A stretch of DNA of 9,602 bases, taken from assembly GCA_027082895.1 (NCBI GenBank), contig JALWTJ010000011.1, forward strand, positions 1 through 9,602, written 5' to 3'. This DNA comes from Hyphomicrobiales bacterium (lineage in GTDB: Bacteria > Pseudomonadota > Alphaproteobacteria > Rhizobiales > Devosiaceae). A program made the translations under genes and the position numbers. The notes under the pieces are model-generated. The model was not told the DNA's origin and did not search any database. It saw only the letters and a list, made by a program, of their open reading frames with translations. Every line of letters starts with the position of its first letter. Within the stretch, counting starts at the first letter, position 1. This document shows, in pieces, positions 1 to 5,970 of the stretch.

Positions 1-1597
1 CACCGCCGCCAAATATGCGGGCCTGTTCCAGGGAAATGAACGACCAGGTAACCGCCTCGTTCATGCCCTGGGCAGCCAGGGTACGGCGAACCGTGGCGCG
101 GCGCTTCTGAATCGGGGTCAGGATGCGCCCGGCAACCCCGGACAGGCGGGGTAGCGGATCAACGGGCACCCGGTCCACCCCGACAATGCGCATGACCTCT
201 TCCACCAGATCGGCCTTGATGGTGACATCGGTGCGCCAGGAAGGAACGGCAACCTTGGCCACGTCCCCGGTTCCGGACACCCAGAAACCCAGCAGGGTCA
301 GGGCCGCCCGGATCTCCGCCTTGCTCAGGGACAGGCCGGTCAGGCGTTTTACCTCGGACCAGGGGAAATCAATGACAATCTCGGGGATTTCCTCATGGCC
401 GGACGTGATGGTCTGGCAGGCCTCGCCGCCGCACATGTCGAGCAGCAGGGCGGTAGCGCGATCCAGCCCGGGCAGGGTCAGGGCCGGGTCCACGGACCGC
501 TCCAGACGGAAACGGGCATCGGAGACGATTCCCGTCTTGCGCCCGGCTTTGGCGATCAGCAGGGGATCCCAGGTGGCGCTTTCCAGAAGAACATTGGTTG
601 TTTCTTCGGTACAGCCGGTGGAAAGCCCCCCCATGATGCCACCAAGGCAAATGGCACCACTCTCGTCGGCAATGACACACATGGTTTCGTCCAGTTCGTA
701 GCGCTTGCCGTCCAGTGCTTCGAAGGTTTCGCCCTTGTGCCCGTTGCGCAGAAAGGGTTGCCCGGTCAGCCGGTCCACGTCATAGGCGTGCAGGGGGCGT
801 CCCCAGCCAAGGGAGATGTAATTGGTGACATCCACAATGGCGTTGATGGGGCGCAGACCCACATCCAGCAGGTGCTTTTGCAGCCATTCCGGGGACGGAC
901 CGTTCTTCACGTTCCGGATCACCCGGGCGGCAAAGGTCCGGATGGCCCGGGGTTCATCTTGCGCGAACCGGTGTTCCAATGGAGCAAGCGGGCTGGGCGC
1001 CGTTGCCTTAAAGGGGGGAATATCAATATCCCTGAGGGTGCCCAGACCGGCAGCGGCCAGTTCGCGGGCAATGCCGCGCACGGAAACGCAATCGCCCCGG
1101 TTGGGGGTGATTTCCACCTCTATCAGCACGTTTGAAATGTTGGCATAGTCCACATATCTCTGCCCCACCGGCGCATCGGCGGGCAGTTCGATGATGCCGT
1201 CATGGTCATCGGACAACATCAATTCGCGTTCCGAACACAGCATGCCGTTGCTTTCTTCGCCCCGGATCACGCCCTTCTGCAGCACGAAATCGGTGCCCGG
1301 AATGTAGGTGCCGGCAGCAGCGAACACCCCCTTCATGCCAGATTTGGCATTGGGGGCCCCGCAAACGACCTTGACCGGATCCCCCTTGCCGGTGTTGACC
1401 AGACAGACCTTGAGACGGTCGGCATTGGGATGCTTTTCGGCCGAAATCACTTCACACACGGTAAAGTCTGCAAGAATTTCTGCCTGATCCTGCACCTGTT
1501 CCACCTCGGTTCCGGTCATGGTCAAGGTGTCGACTATCTCCTTTACACTCGCATCAGTGTCCAGATGTTCCTTCAGCCAGTCGATGGTGAATTTCAT
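1..1597 (-). CDS. pheT: Phenylalanine--tRNA ligase beta subunit, partial (3' end outside window)
   Basis: Beta subunit of the alpha2-beta2 phenylalanyl-tRNA synthetase, which charges tRNA-Phe in the cytoplasm. I translated 532 codons without a stop. The protein opens MKFTIDWLKEHLDTDAS, the usual PheT N-terminus. Visible domains in order: an OB-fold tRNA-binding domain at about 39-150, the linker ITPNRGDC at 163-170, the B3/B4 editing domain at about 210-380 (IVDVTNY, GRPLHAYD, GGIMGG, then GRKTG and SDARFRLE), the B5 domain at about 402-470, and the start of the catalytic-like B6/B7 region. The family is usually about 800 residues, so roughly the last third, including the anticodon-binding FDX-ACB domain, lies beyond the left edge. 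The start ATG overlaps the exonuclease stop in ATGA and has its own GGAAGG ribosome-binding site 9 nt upstream. Translational coupling is therefore likely. No frameshift was seen. Confidence 0.97.
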   Translation of the reverse strand, partial: MKFTIDWLKEHLDTDASVKEIVDTLTMTGTEVEQVQDQAEILADFTVCEVISAEKHPNADRLKVCLVNTGKGDPVKVVCGAPNAKSGMKGVFAAAGTYIPGTDFVLQKGVIRGEESNGMLCSERELMLSDDHDGIIELPADAPVGQRYVDYANISNVLIEVEITPNRGDCVSVRGIARELAAAGLGTLRDIDIPPFKATAPSPLAPLEHRFAQDEPRAIRTFAARVIRNVKNGPSPEWLQKHLLDVGLRPINAIVDVTNYISLGWGRPLHAYDVDRLTGQPFLRNGHKGETFEALDGKRYELDETMCVIADESGAICLGGIMGGLSTGCTEETTNVLLESATWDPLLIAKAGRKTGIVSDARFRLERSVDPALTLPGLDRATALLLDMCGGEACQTITSGHEEIPEIVIDFPWSEVKRLTGLSLSKAEIRAALTLLGFWVSGTGDVAKVAVPSWRTDVTIKADLVEEVMRIVGVDRVPVDPLPRLSGVAGRILTPIQKRRATVRRTLAAQGMNEAVTWSFISLEQARIFGGG

Positions 1598-2238
1598 GAG
1601 TAAGCGCCTTCCGTGTTGGCGATTTCAGGCAGTTGTGCAGTGAGCTGGAAAAGCTTTACCAGCACGTTGGCAAAGCCGCGGGCATCGTCGATCGCCTTGT
1701 GGGAATGGGGAATGTTCCCGTACCATTCCGCAGGCGCCCGCTGCATGCCCCAGTTCAGGTAATCCTGACCGCGCAGGGTACCAGCCATGGTATAAAGGCA
1801 GACACCGCCGCCGCGGAACAGCTGGCGGCCGGAAAACGGGCCACCCAGTGCACGCGCGTTGGCAAAATGGTCCAGATAGTGGTCCATCCAGGGCCCATCA
1901 AACATGATGGGGGCGGCGCAGAAGACCTTGTCATGGGGCAGACCTTCCACCCAGTCCGCATAGCGGTTCATTTCCGCCTTTGCAGGTCTTGGATCACGGG
2001 TTGCCGCCGCGTAGGCCTCGGGGAAACCTTCCCACCATTGCATGGTGAGGGGATCGGGTTTGCGGTCGGGGCGCCGTTCCAGCACCGATTGAAAGGTGTC
2101 GTGCACCGTGCCGTCGTAACCAACCGCAACGCTGGCGAAACTGAGCATGGAATTGCGCAACGGGGAATGACCATCGGTTTCGATATCGGTCACGACAAAG
2201 GTGACGGGGGTGGCCGAGGGAGGGAGCAAACCGTTCAT
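1594..2238 (-). CDS. DEDDh-type 3'-5' exonuclease (RNase T/DnaQ-like) between pheS and pheT
   Basis: A predicted 214-residue cytoplasmic 3'-5' exonuclease of the RNase H-fold DnaQ/RNase T superfamily; whether it acts on DNA or RNA cannot be told. ExoI is DIETDG (Asp18, Glu20). The middle acidic residue is probably Asp114 or Asp119 in MFDGPWMDHYLDHF. ExoIII is HSHKAIDDA, giving His180-x4-Asp185, the DEDDh signature. A T-x-x-WW segment (TMQWW, 65-69) recalls Rv2179c-like exoribonucleases. I chose the ATG at 2238 because GGAGG lies 9 nt upstream and the conserved domain begins just after it; an in-frame ATG at 2298 would add 20 unconserved residues. It follows pheS by 136 bp and overlaps pheT by 4 nt, so it is probably co-transcribed with the synthetase genes. 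Its role there is unknown; tRNA or mRNA end trimming is only a guess. Confidence 0.85.
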   Translation of the reverse strand: MNGLLPPSATPVTFVVTDIETDGHSPLRNSMLSFASVAVGYDGTVHDTFQSVLERRPDRKPDPLTMQWWEGFPEAYAAATRDPRPAKAEMNRYADWVEGLPHDKVFCAAPIMFDGPWMDHYLDHFANARALGGPFSGRQLFRGGGVCLYTMAGTLRGQDYLNWGMQRAPAEWYGNIPHSHKAIDDARGFANVLVKLFQLTAQLPEIANTEGAYS

Positions 2239-2276
2239 TCTTCGCCACCTCCATATCGTCCTTTGGCGACTGTTTG

Positions 2277-2324
2277 GCATTCGATTGAATGCAGCCACCC
2301 ACAGGCCGCAACTTCACCTGCGGC
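2277..2324 (-). repeat. Two small hairpins between pheS and the exonuclease gene
   Basis: In the minus-strand transcript GCCGCA pairs with TGCGGC (2319-2324 and 2305-2310, 8-nt loop). Further on, GCATTC pairs with GAATGC (2287-2292 and 2277-2282, 4-nt loop). Neither is followed by a T-run, so they are not intrinsic terminators. They may be RNA processing or stability elements within a pheS-exonuclease-pheT transcript. Confidence 0.4.
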
Positions 2325-2374
2325 GATACCTGCAGCAGTTGGCTCCAGCCCGACAATTGGAATCCGTTCAACCA

Positions 2375-3463
2375 TCAACTGCTCAACCCGCCGAACAGGG
2401 TCGGAATATCAAGCGGGCGAAAGCCGTAATGGTCCAGCCAACGCTGATCGGCGTCAAAAAAGGCGCGCAGGTCCGGCATGCCGTATTTGAGCATGGCCAG
2501 CCGGTCGATACCAATGCCCCAGGCAAAACCCTGATAGATTTCCGGGTCCAGCCCGGAATTGGCCAGAACGTTGGGGTGAACCATTCCACAGCCAAGGATT
2601 TCCATCCAGTCGCTGCCCTGGCCGATTTTCACTTCGGCGCCGGAGCGGTCGCACTGTACATCCACTTCCATGGAGGGTTCAGTGAACGGGAAGAAGTGAG
2701 GGCGGAAACGGGTGGATACCTCGTCCACCTCGAAATAGGCCTTGAGGAATTCCTCCAGCACCCAGCGCAACTGGCCGATATGGGAGCTCTTGTCGATGAC
2801 CAGCCCCTCGACCTGGTGAAACATGGGGGTGTGGGTCTGGTCGCTGTCGCAGCGGTAGGTCCGGCCCGGAATGATGATGCGAATAGGCGGTTCCTGATTT
2901 TCCATGGTTCTGATCTGCACCGGTGATGTATGGGTGCGCAGAACCTTGCGTTCGCCCTTTTCATCCGGGTTGAAGAAGAACGTATCATGCATTTCCCGGG
3001 CCGGATGACCTTCAGGGAAATTCAGGGCGGTGAAATTATAGTAATCGGTCTCGATGTCGGGGCCTTCGGCAATGGCAAAGCCCATATCCGCAAAGATGGC
3101 GGTGATTTCGTCAATCACCTGGGAAACGGGATGGATGGTGCCTCGCGCCACCGGAGCAGGCATCAGGGGCAGGGTCACGTCCAGCTTTTCGCCCTGCAAT
3201 TTCCTTTCCAGCTCGATTTTCTTCAGTTCCTCATTACGGTCGGCAATCAGACCGTTGAGATGATTTTTCAAACCGTTCAGGGCCGGACCGGCCAGTTTGC
3301 GTTCCTCGGGAGACATTTTCCCAAGGGTTGCCAGGAGGGCGGAAACCGCGCCCTTCTTGCCCAGGGCCGCCACGCGCACCTGGTCCAGTTCAGCCAGCGT
3401 TGAAGCTGCGGCAATTTCTCCCTCAATGCGCGATTGCAGGGCCTGAATATGGGTGTCGTCCAT
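2375..3463 (-). CDS. pheS: Phenylalanine--tRNA ligase alpha subunit
   Basis: Catalytic alpha subunit of phenylalanyl-tRNA synthetase, a class II enzyme that activates phenylalanine with ATP and transfers it to tRNA-Phe together with PheT. The 362 residues are a full-length match for the family. Residues 1-95 form the helical, probably coiled-coil, tRNA-binding arm. Motif 1 lies around HPVSQVIDEI (111-120) and EGPDIETDYYNF (133-144). Motif 2 spans LRTHTSPVQIRTM and RTYRCDSDQTHTPMFHQVEG (201-220). The glycine-rich LGCGMVHPNVL is at 290-300, and motif 3 is GFAWGIGIDRLAML (312-325), with GIGIDR where many relatives have GMGIER. The ATG at 3463 has AAGGAAAG about 11 nt upstream. A 159-bp structured leader separates it from rplT, which may give pheS separate control. 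Confidence 0.98.
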   Translation of the reverse strand: MDDTHIQALQSRIEGEIAAASTLAELDQVRVAALGKKGAVSALLATLGKMSPEERKLAGPALNGLKNHLNGLIADRNEELKKIELERKLQGEKLDVTLPLMPAPVARGTIHPVSQVIDEITAIFADMGFAIAEGPDIETDYYNFTALNFPEGHPAREMHDTFFFNPDEKGERKVLRTHTSPVQIRTMENQEPPIRIIIPGRTYRCDSDQTHTPMFHQVEGLVIDKSSHIGQLRWVLEEFLKAYFEVDEVSTRFRPHFFPFTEPSMEVDVQCDRSGAEVKIGQGSDWMEILGCGMVHPNVLANSGLDPEIYQGFAWGIGIDRLAMLKYGMPDLRAFFDADQRWLDHYGFRPLDIPTLFGGLSS

Positions 3464-3541
3464 GATGCGCGATCTTTCCTTGGGTCGGGTCCGAAATTGA
3501 TGTTGCAGGTTGAAGAATGGGTAAAAACACGATCAGCCCCG

Positions 3542-3609
3542 CACCGGACCACCCGAACGGGGGAAGGTGCAAGGCTGCTTGTTTCGGCCTCGAGGGCTTT
3601 GGTCCGGTG
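3542..3609 (-). promoter_or_regulatory. Long stem-loop in the rplT-pheS leader, possible attenuator
   Basis: In the minus-strand transcript CACCGGACC (3601-3609) can pair perfectly with GGTCCGGTG (3542-3550) around a 50-nt loop; past a single mismatch the stem can extend by a few more pairs. The loop contains AGCCCT (3593-3598). This can instead pair with GGGGCT upstream (3617-3622) or downstream (3535-3540), and the downstream pairing would form a pseudoknot. A T5 run follows at 3523-3527, 14 nt beyond the stem, which is too far for a textbook terminator. I found no short reading frame rich in Phe codons, so an E. coli pheM-like leader-peptide mechanism is not supported. Confidence 0.5.
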
Positions 3610-3622
3610 AGAGGGAAGCCCC

Positions 3623-4024
3623 TCAGGCGGTAACGCGGCTGTGGGTGGTGGCGTCCACCTGCTCGAGATAGCCCAGAGCTTCCTTTGCCCGCGCGACGAG
3701 GGCGGCAAATGCCTGGGGTTCATGAACAGCCAGATCGGCCAGAACCTTGCGGTCAACCGCGACCTCAGCCTTGCCGAGGCCGTCGATAAATCGGCCATAG
3801 GTCAGGCCATGTTCACGGGCGGCAGCATTGATGCGCTGGATCCACAAGGCACGGAAATTGCGCTTGCGGGTCTTGCGATCCCGGTACGCATATTGCCCGG
3901 CCTTCTCCACGGCCTGCTTGGCGGCGCGGAAGGTGGACTTGCGGCGGCCATAATAGCCTTTGGCCTTGTCGATGACTTTCTTGTGGCGGGCGTGGGCGGT
4001 GACGCCTCTTTTGACGCGGGACAT
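3623..4024 (-). CDS. rplT: 50S ribosomal protein L20
   Basis: Large-subunit ribosomal protein L20, an early 23S rRNA-binding assembly protein; in several bacteria it also represses its own operon through an mRNA leader. The 133 residues begin MSRVKRGVTAHARHKKVIDKAKGYYGRRKSTFRAAKQAV, the conserved basic N-terminal arm, followed by RKRNFRALWIQRINAAAREHGLTYGRFI in the globular domain. E. coli L20 has about 118 residues; the extra 15 or so at the C-terminus (YLEQVDATTHSRVTA) are poorly conserved, and a tail of this kind is common in alphaproteobacterial L20. The ATG at 4024 has GGAG 8 nt upstream. It lies 59 bp after rpmI and is probably co-transcribed with it. Confidence 0.98.
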   Translation of the reverse strand: MSRVKRGVTAHARHKKVIDKAKGYYGRRKSTFRAAKQAVEKAGQYAYRDRKTRKRNFRALWIQRINAAAREHGLTYGRFIDGLGKAEVAVDRKVLADLAVHEPQAFAALVARAKEALGYLEQVDATTHSRVTA

Positions 4025-4083
4025 TGTTCAGACTCCAACTTCAAGGGGTTCGGTGATTTCGAAACGGGATGTGCCGGTGGAAA

Positions 4084-4284
4084 TCAGCGGTTATAGGGCA
4101 TGTATTTCTTGACGGTACGGGCATCCGCATCACACAGGGCCGAGGTGCCCCGGTTGGTACGGATATATTTGGCGTTATGGCTGATCAGCCGATGACGCTT
4201 GCCCGCTGCGCCGGCCATGACCTTGCCGGAGGCGGTTACCTTGAAGCGCTTCTTGGCGCCTGATTTGGTCTTGAGCTTGGGCAT
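4084..4284 (-). CDS. rpmI: 50S ribosomal protein L35
   Basis: Large-subunit ribosomal protein L35, 66 residues, a small, highly basic rRNA-binding protein. The start MPKLKTKSGAKKRF is the near-invariant L35 N-terminus, and HRLISHNAKYIRTNRGT in the middle is also typical. The true start is the ATG at 4284, with AGGA 9 nt upstream; an in-frame ATG at 4314 would add ten residues not seen in the family. It is the first gene after the promoter at 4383-4411 and is followed by rplT, pheS, the exonuclease and pheT. The usual upstream partner infC is absent here and found 3.6 kb away. Confidence 0.98.
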   Translation of the reverse strand: MPKLKTKSGAKKRFKVTASGKVMAGAAGKRHRLISHNAKYIRTNRGTSALCDADARTVKKYMPYNR

Positions 4285-4302
4285 TTTCTCGTTTCCTGTT
4301 GG

Positions 4303-4348
4303 CCCGGCATGCATCCGGGAGAGAGTTTCTGGGTCGCCACGGCATGCC
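4303..4348 (-). promoter_or_regulatory. rpmI mRNA leader with two mutually exclusive hairpins
   Basis: The predicted 5' untranslated RNA of rpmI is about 90 nt. CCCGG and CCGGG (4303-4307 and 4315-4319) form a 5-bp hairpin ending 5 nt before the AGGA ribosome-binding site (4294-4297). Alternatively GGCATGC (4342-4348) pairs perfectly over 7 bp with GCATGCC (4306-4312), which destroys the first hairpin. L20 represses rpmI-rplT through mRNA structures in other bacteria, so an autoregulatory site is plausible here, but the sequence was not matched to any known L20 leader. Confidence 0.35.
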
Positions 4349-4382
4349 TTTTTCCGGCCGGACCACCCGGTTTGACGGGCGG

Positions 4383-4411
4383 GTTATAGGGGCAGACCGG
4401 GTATTGTGCAA
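4383..4411 (-). promoter_or_regulatory. Sigma-70-type promoter for rpmI-rplT-pheS
   Basis: On the minus strand TTGCAC (4406-4411) and TATAAC (4383-4388) are separated by exactly 17 nt. This gives a housekeeping promoter with a start near 4376 and a leader of about 90 nt before rpmI. It lies between the rhodanese stop and rpmI, so the ribosomal genes do not depend on transcription from the sulfur cassette. Confidence 0.75.
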
Positions 4412-4425
4412 GGGCTAACTTGATA

Positions 4426-4495
4426 CCGGACCGGCCGCGCCTGTTCGCCGTCCGGTCCGGCCCCTGCCCCCATCGGCGCACCGCCGGTGCGGGGC
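4426..4495 (-). terminator. Tandem GC-rich hairpins after the rhodanese gene, possible terminator
   Basis: Immediately after the rhodanese stop the transcript can form CGCACC-GGC-GGTGCG (4477-4491) inside a short outer GCCC/GGGC stem. A second perfect 9-bp stem follows, CCGGACCGG with CCGGTCCGG (4452-4460 and 4426-4434, 17-nt loop). No T-run follows either one, so this is not a canonical intrinsic terminator. It could be a Rho-dependent end or a 3' stabiliser closing the sulfur transcript just before the rpmI promoter. Confidence 0.45.
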
Positions 4496-4888
4496 CTATT
4501 TGCCCATTGGCCCGCCTGCGCGGGCCCAGGCCCCGATGCCGCCGGCAAGATTGGCAACATCCGTGTAGCCCATACGAACCAGGAACTGGCCAGCGGAGCC
4601 GGAACGGGCACCGGACGCGCACACAAGAATGATGCGCTTGTTGTCCGCGATGGCGGGCAGGCTCCCCGATCCATCGGCCTTGGCGTGCTGGGCAAATTCG
4701 GGCAGGGGCGCAACAATGGCCCCGGCAATGGTACCGGAAAAGGCAATTTCGCCGTGGCCACGCACGTCAACAAATACCGTGTCGGGATCCCCGTGGAACT
4801 GCACCGCGGAGGAAGCGGAAATGGTCTGCATGCGTGGGCCGGTCGCCGGTTCACGGGAGAAAATGGAGGTGAGAGAAGAAAAACTCAT
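4496..4888 (-). CDS. Single-domain rhodanese-like sulfurtransferase
   Basis: A 130-residue single-domain rhodanese, predicted to carry sulfane sulfur on a cysteine and pass it between thiosulfate, glutathione persulfide or sulfite and an acceptor. The fold markers are VFVDVRGHGEIAFSGTIAGA (about 38-57), the active-site loop CASGARS with nucleophile Cys90 (89-96), and the C-terminal LAGGIGAWARAGGPM. No signal peptide is evident; the first 19 residues are unconserved. The start at 4888 has only a distant AAGG, and Met20 at 4831 has no ribosome-binding site, so the longer form is kept with some doubt. It lies 70 bp downstream of the Blh-like gene with no terminator between. Co-expression from the BigR-controlled promoter is therefore likely, and its probable partner in persulfide or thiosulfate handling is that dioxygenase. 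Confidence 0.88.
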   Translation of the reverse strand: MSFSSLTSIFSREPATGPRMQTISASSAVQFHGDPDTVFVDVRGHGEIAFSGTIAGAIVAPLPEFAQHAKADGSGSLPAIADNKRIILVCASGARSGSAGQFLVRMGYTDVANLAGGIGAWARAGGPMGK

Positions 4889-4958
4889 GGGAATATCAAA
4901 GCCTTGTTGAAAGGAAGAAAAGAAGGGTGATGGGAATGTGTTTTCGGGATGGGGCCGC

Positions 4959-5855
4959 TCAGGCGGTCAGTGCCTGATCGGAACTTTTCGTCTTCACGGG
5001 AACGAGCAGGTAATGCACGCCATTGCTCTGGGCCTTTGGAAAGCGACCGGCGCGGATGTTGACCTGAATGGAGGGCAGCAGCAAAACTGGTGCAGCAAGG
5101 GTTGCATCCCTTTCGGTGCGGGTCTTTACAAACTGCTCCCTGGTCACGCCACCCTTCAGGTGACGGTTGTTGCGCGCCTCGCCCACCGTGGTTTCCCAGG
5201 CATATTCGTCGCGGCCGGGAGCCTTGTAGTCATGGCACATGAACAGGCGCGTATCGTCGGGAAACTCCAGCAGGTACTGGATGGAGTCATAGAGCTTGCC
5301 CGCATCACCGCCGGGGAAATCGGCCCGGGCCGTCCCGTAATCGGGCATGAACATGGTGTCCCCGACAAAGATGGCATCCCCGATCTGGTAGGAAACATCC
5401 GCCGGCGTATGTCCGGGGGTGTGGTGCACCTTGATGGTCATGTTGCCCACCTTGAAGCTTTCACCATGGCGGAACAGACGGTCAAAGTCCGAGCCATCGG
5501 TTTTCAGGTCGGTGGCATTGAACACGGGGCGGAAAATCTTCTGCACCTGGGTTATGTGTTCGCCGATGCCGATCCGGGCGCCGGTCAGGGCCTTGATCAT
5601 GGGTGATCCGGAAAGGTGATCGGCATGGGCATGGGTTTCAAGGGCCCATTCAATGGTGAAACCAAGCTCCTCGGCCCGTTTCAGGACCGCCTCAAGGGAA
5701 GCGGTATCCACGGTGCCGGAACGATGGTCATAGTCCAGAACGGGGTCGATGATGACGGCCTTCTTGCTTTGGGGGTCCGCAACAAGATAGGTAATGGTAT
5801 TGGTGGCCTTGTCGAAAGAGCCCTCAATGAAAACATTGGATTGGGTCTGGGTCAC
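4959..5855 (-). CDS. blh: Blh/ETHE1-like metallo-beta-lactamase-fold persulfide dioxygenase
   Basis: A 298-residue metallo-beta-lactamase-fold protein of the Blh/ETHE1 type. Such enzymes use one iron to oxidise glutathione persulfide to sulfite in hydrogen sulfide detoxification. Metal-site motifs visible: THAHADH (His75, His77, Asp79, His80), HTPGH (His149), VGDTMFMPDYGTARADFPGGD (Asp166) and MCHDY (His208). The ETHE1 iron triad would correspond to His75, His149 and Asp166. The YGTARADFPGGDA and CHDYKAPGRDEYAWETTVGEARNNN-like tail region (residues 173-231) is typical of the Blh group rather than of glyoxalase II. The start is GTG at 5855, with GAGG 7 nt upstream; a nearby ATG is out of frame. 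It is the first gene of the cassette, divergent from the bigR-like regulator, with the rhodanese downstream. Function is assigned by family and context; a general hydrolase is less likely. Confidence 0.87.
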   Translation of the reverse strand: MTQTQSNVFIEGSFDKATNTITYLVADPQSKKAVIIDPVLDYDHRSGTVDTASLEAVLKRAEELGFTIEWALETHAHADHLSGSPMIKALTGARIGIGEHITQVQKIFRPVFNATDLKTDGSDFDRLFRHGESFKVGNMTIKVHHTPGHTPADVSYQIGDAIFVGDTMFMPDYGTARADFPGGDAGKLYDSIQYLLEFPDDTRLFMCHDYKAPGRDEYAWETTVGEARNNRHLKGGVTREQFVKTRTERDATLAAPVLLLPSIQVNIRAGRFPKAQSNGVHYLLVPVKTKSSDQALTA

Positions 5856-5905
5856 AGGGTCGCCTCATGGATTGAAGGAGGGACATGGATATGCCCCTTC
5901 CGGGA

Positions 5906-5934
5906 TTGACTGTTTGGTCGCCATTATATATTAG
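5906..5934 (+). promoter_or_regulatory. Probable promoter of the bigR-like gene
   Basis: On the plus strand TTGACT (5906-5911) is followed after 17 nt by TATTAG (5929-5934). A closer -10 match, TATATT (5927-5932), has a short 15-nt spacing. Either choice overlaps the left arm of the inverted repeat at 5926-5949, so the regulator would repress its own gene as well as the divergent cassette. Confidence 0.55.
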
Positions 5935-5952
5935 TAAAATCTAATATATCAA
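5923..5952 (-). promoter_or_regulatory. Strong sigma-70-type promoter of the blh-rhodanese cassette
   Basis: On the minus strand TTGATA (5947-5952) and a perfect TATAAT (5923-5928) are separated by 18 nt. Transcription would start near 5916, about 60 nt before the GTG start of the Blh-like gene. The spacer is filled by the BigR-type inverted repeat, so a bound repressor would block RNA polymerase directly. Confidence 0.75.
5926..5949. promoter_or_regulatory. BigR/SqrR-type operator (perfect inverted repeat)
   Basis: ATATATTAG and CTAATATAT form a perfect 9-bp inverted repeat around a 6-nt TAAAAT spacer. It is strikingly AT-rich within GC-rich surroundings. ArsR-family dimers bind such palindromes, and BigR is known to bind AT-rich palindromic boxes in the same divergent arrangement. 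The site overlaps both divergent promoters, which supports it as the operator for the adjacent regulator. Binding itself is inferred. Confidence 0.82.
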
Positions 5953-5970
5953 GACCTTTTTTGCGCGAGA

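Noticed and set aside
395..1135. 246-codon plus-strand frame opposite pheT
   Set aside because: Antisense to well-conserved PheT domains; the predicted protein is repetitive Gly/Gln/His sequence without motifs.
1633..2490. 285-codon plus-strand frame opposite the exonuclease
   Set aside because: It spans two real minus-strand genes and their gap, with no domain and no plausible ribosome-binding site.
3523..3609. Canonical intrinsic terminator between rplT and pheS
   Set aside because: The stem is long-range with a 50-nt loop, and the T-run begins 14 nt after it rather than directly.
3464..3622. Phe-rich leader peptide for pheS attenuation
   Set aside because: No short frame with an ATG, a run of Phe codons and a stop was found in this gap on the minus strand.
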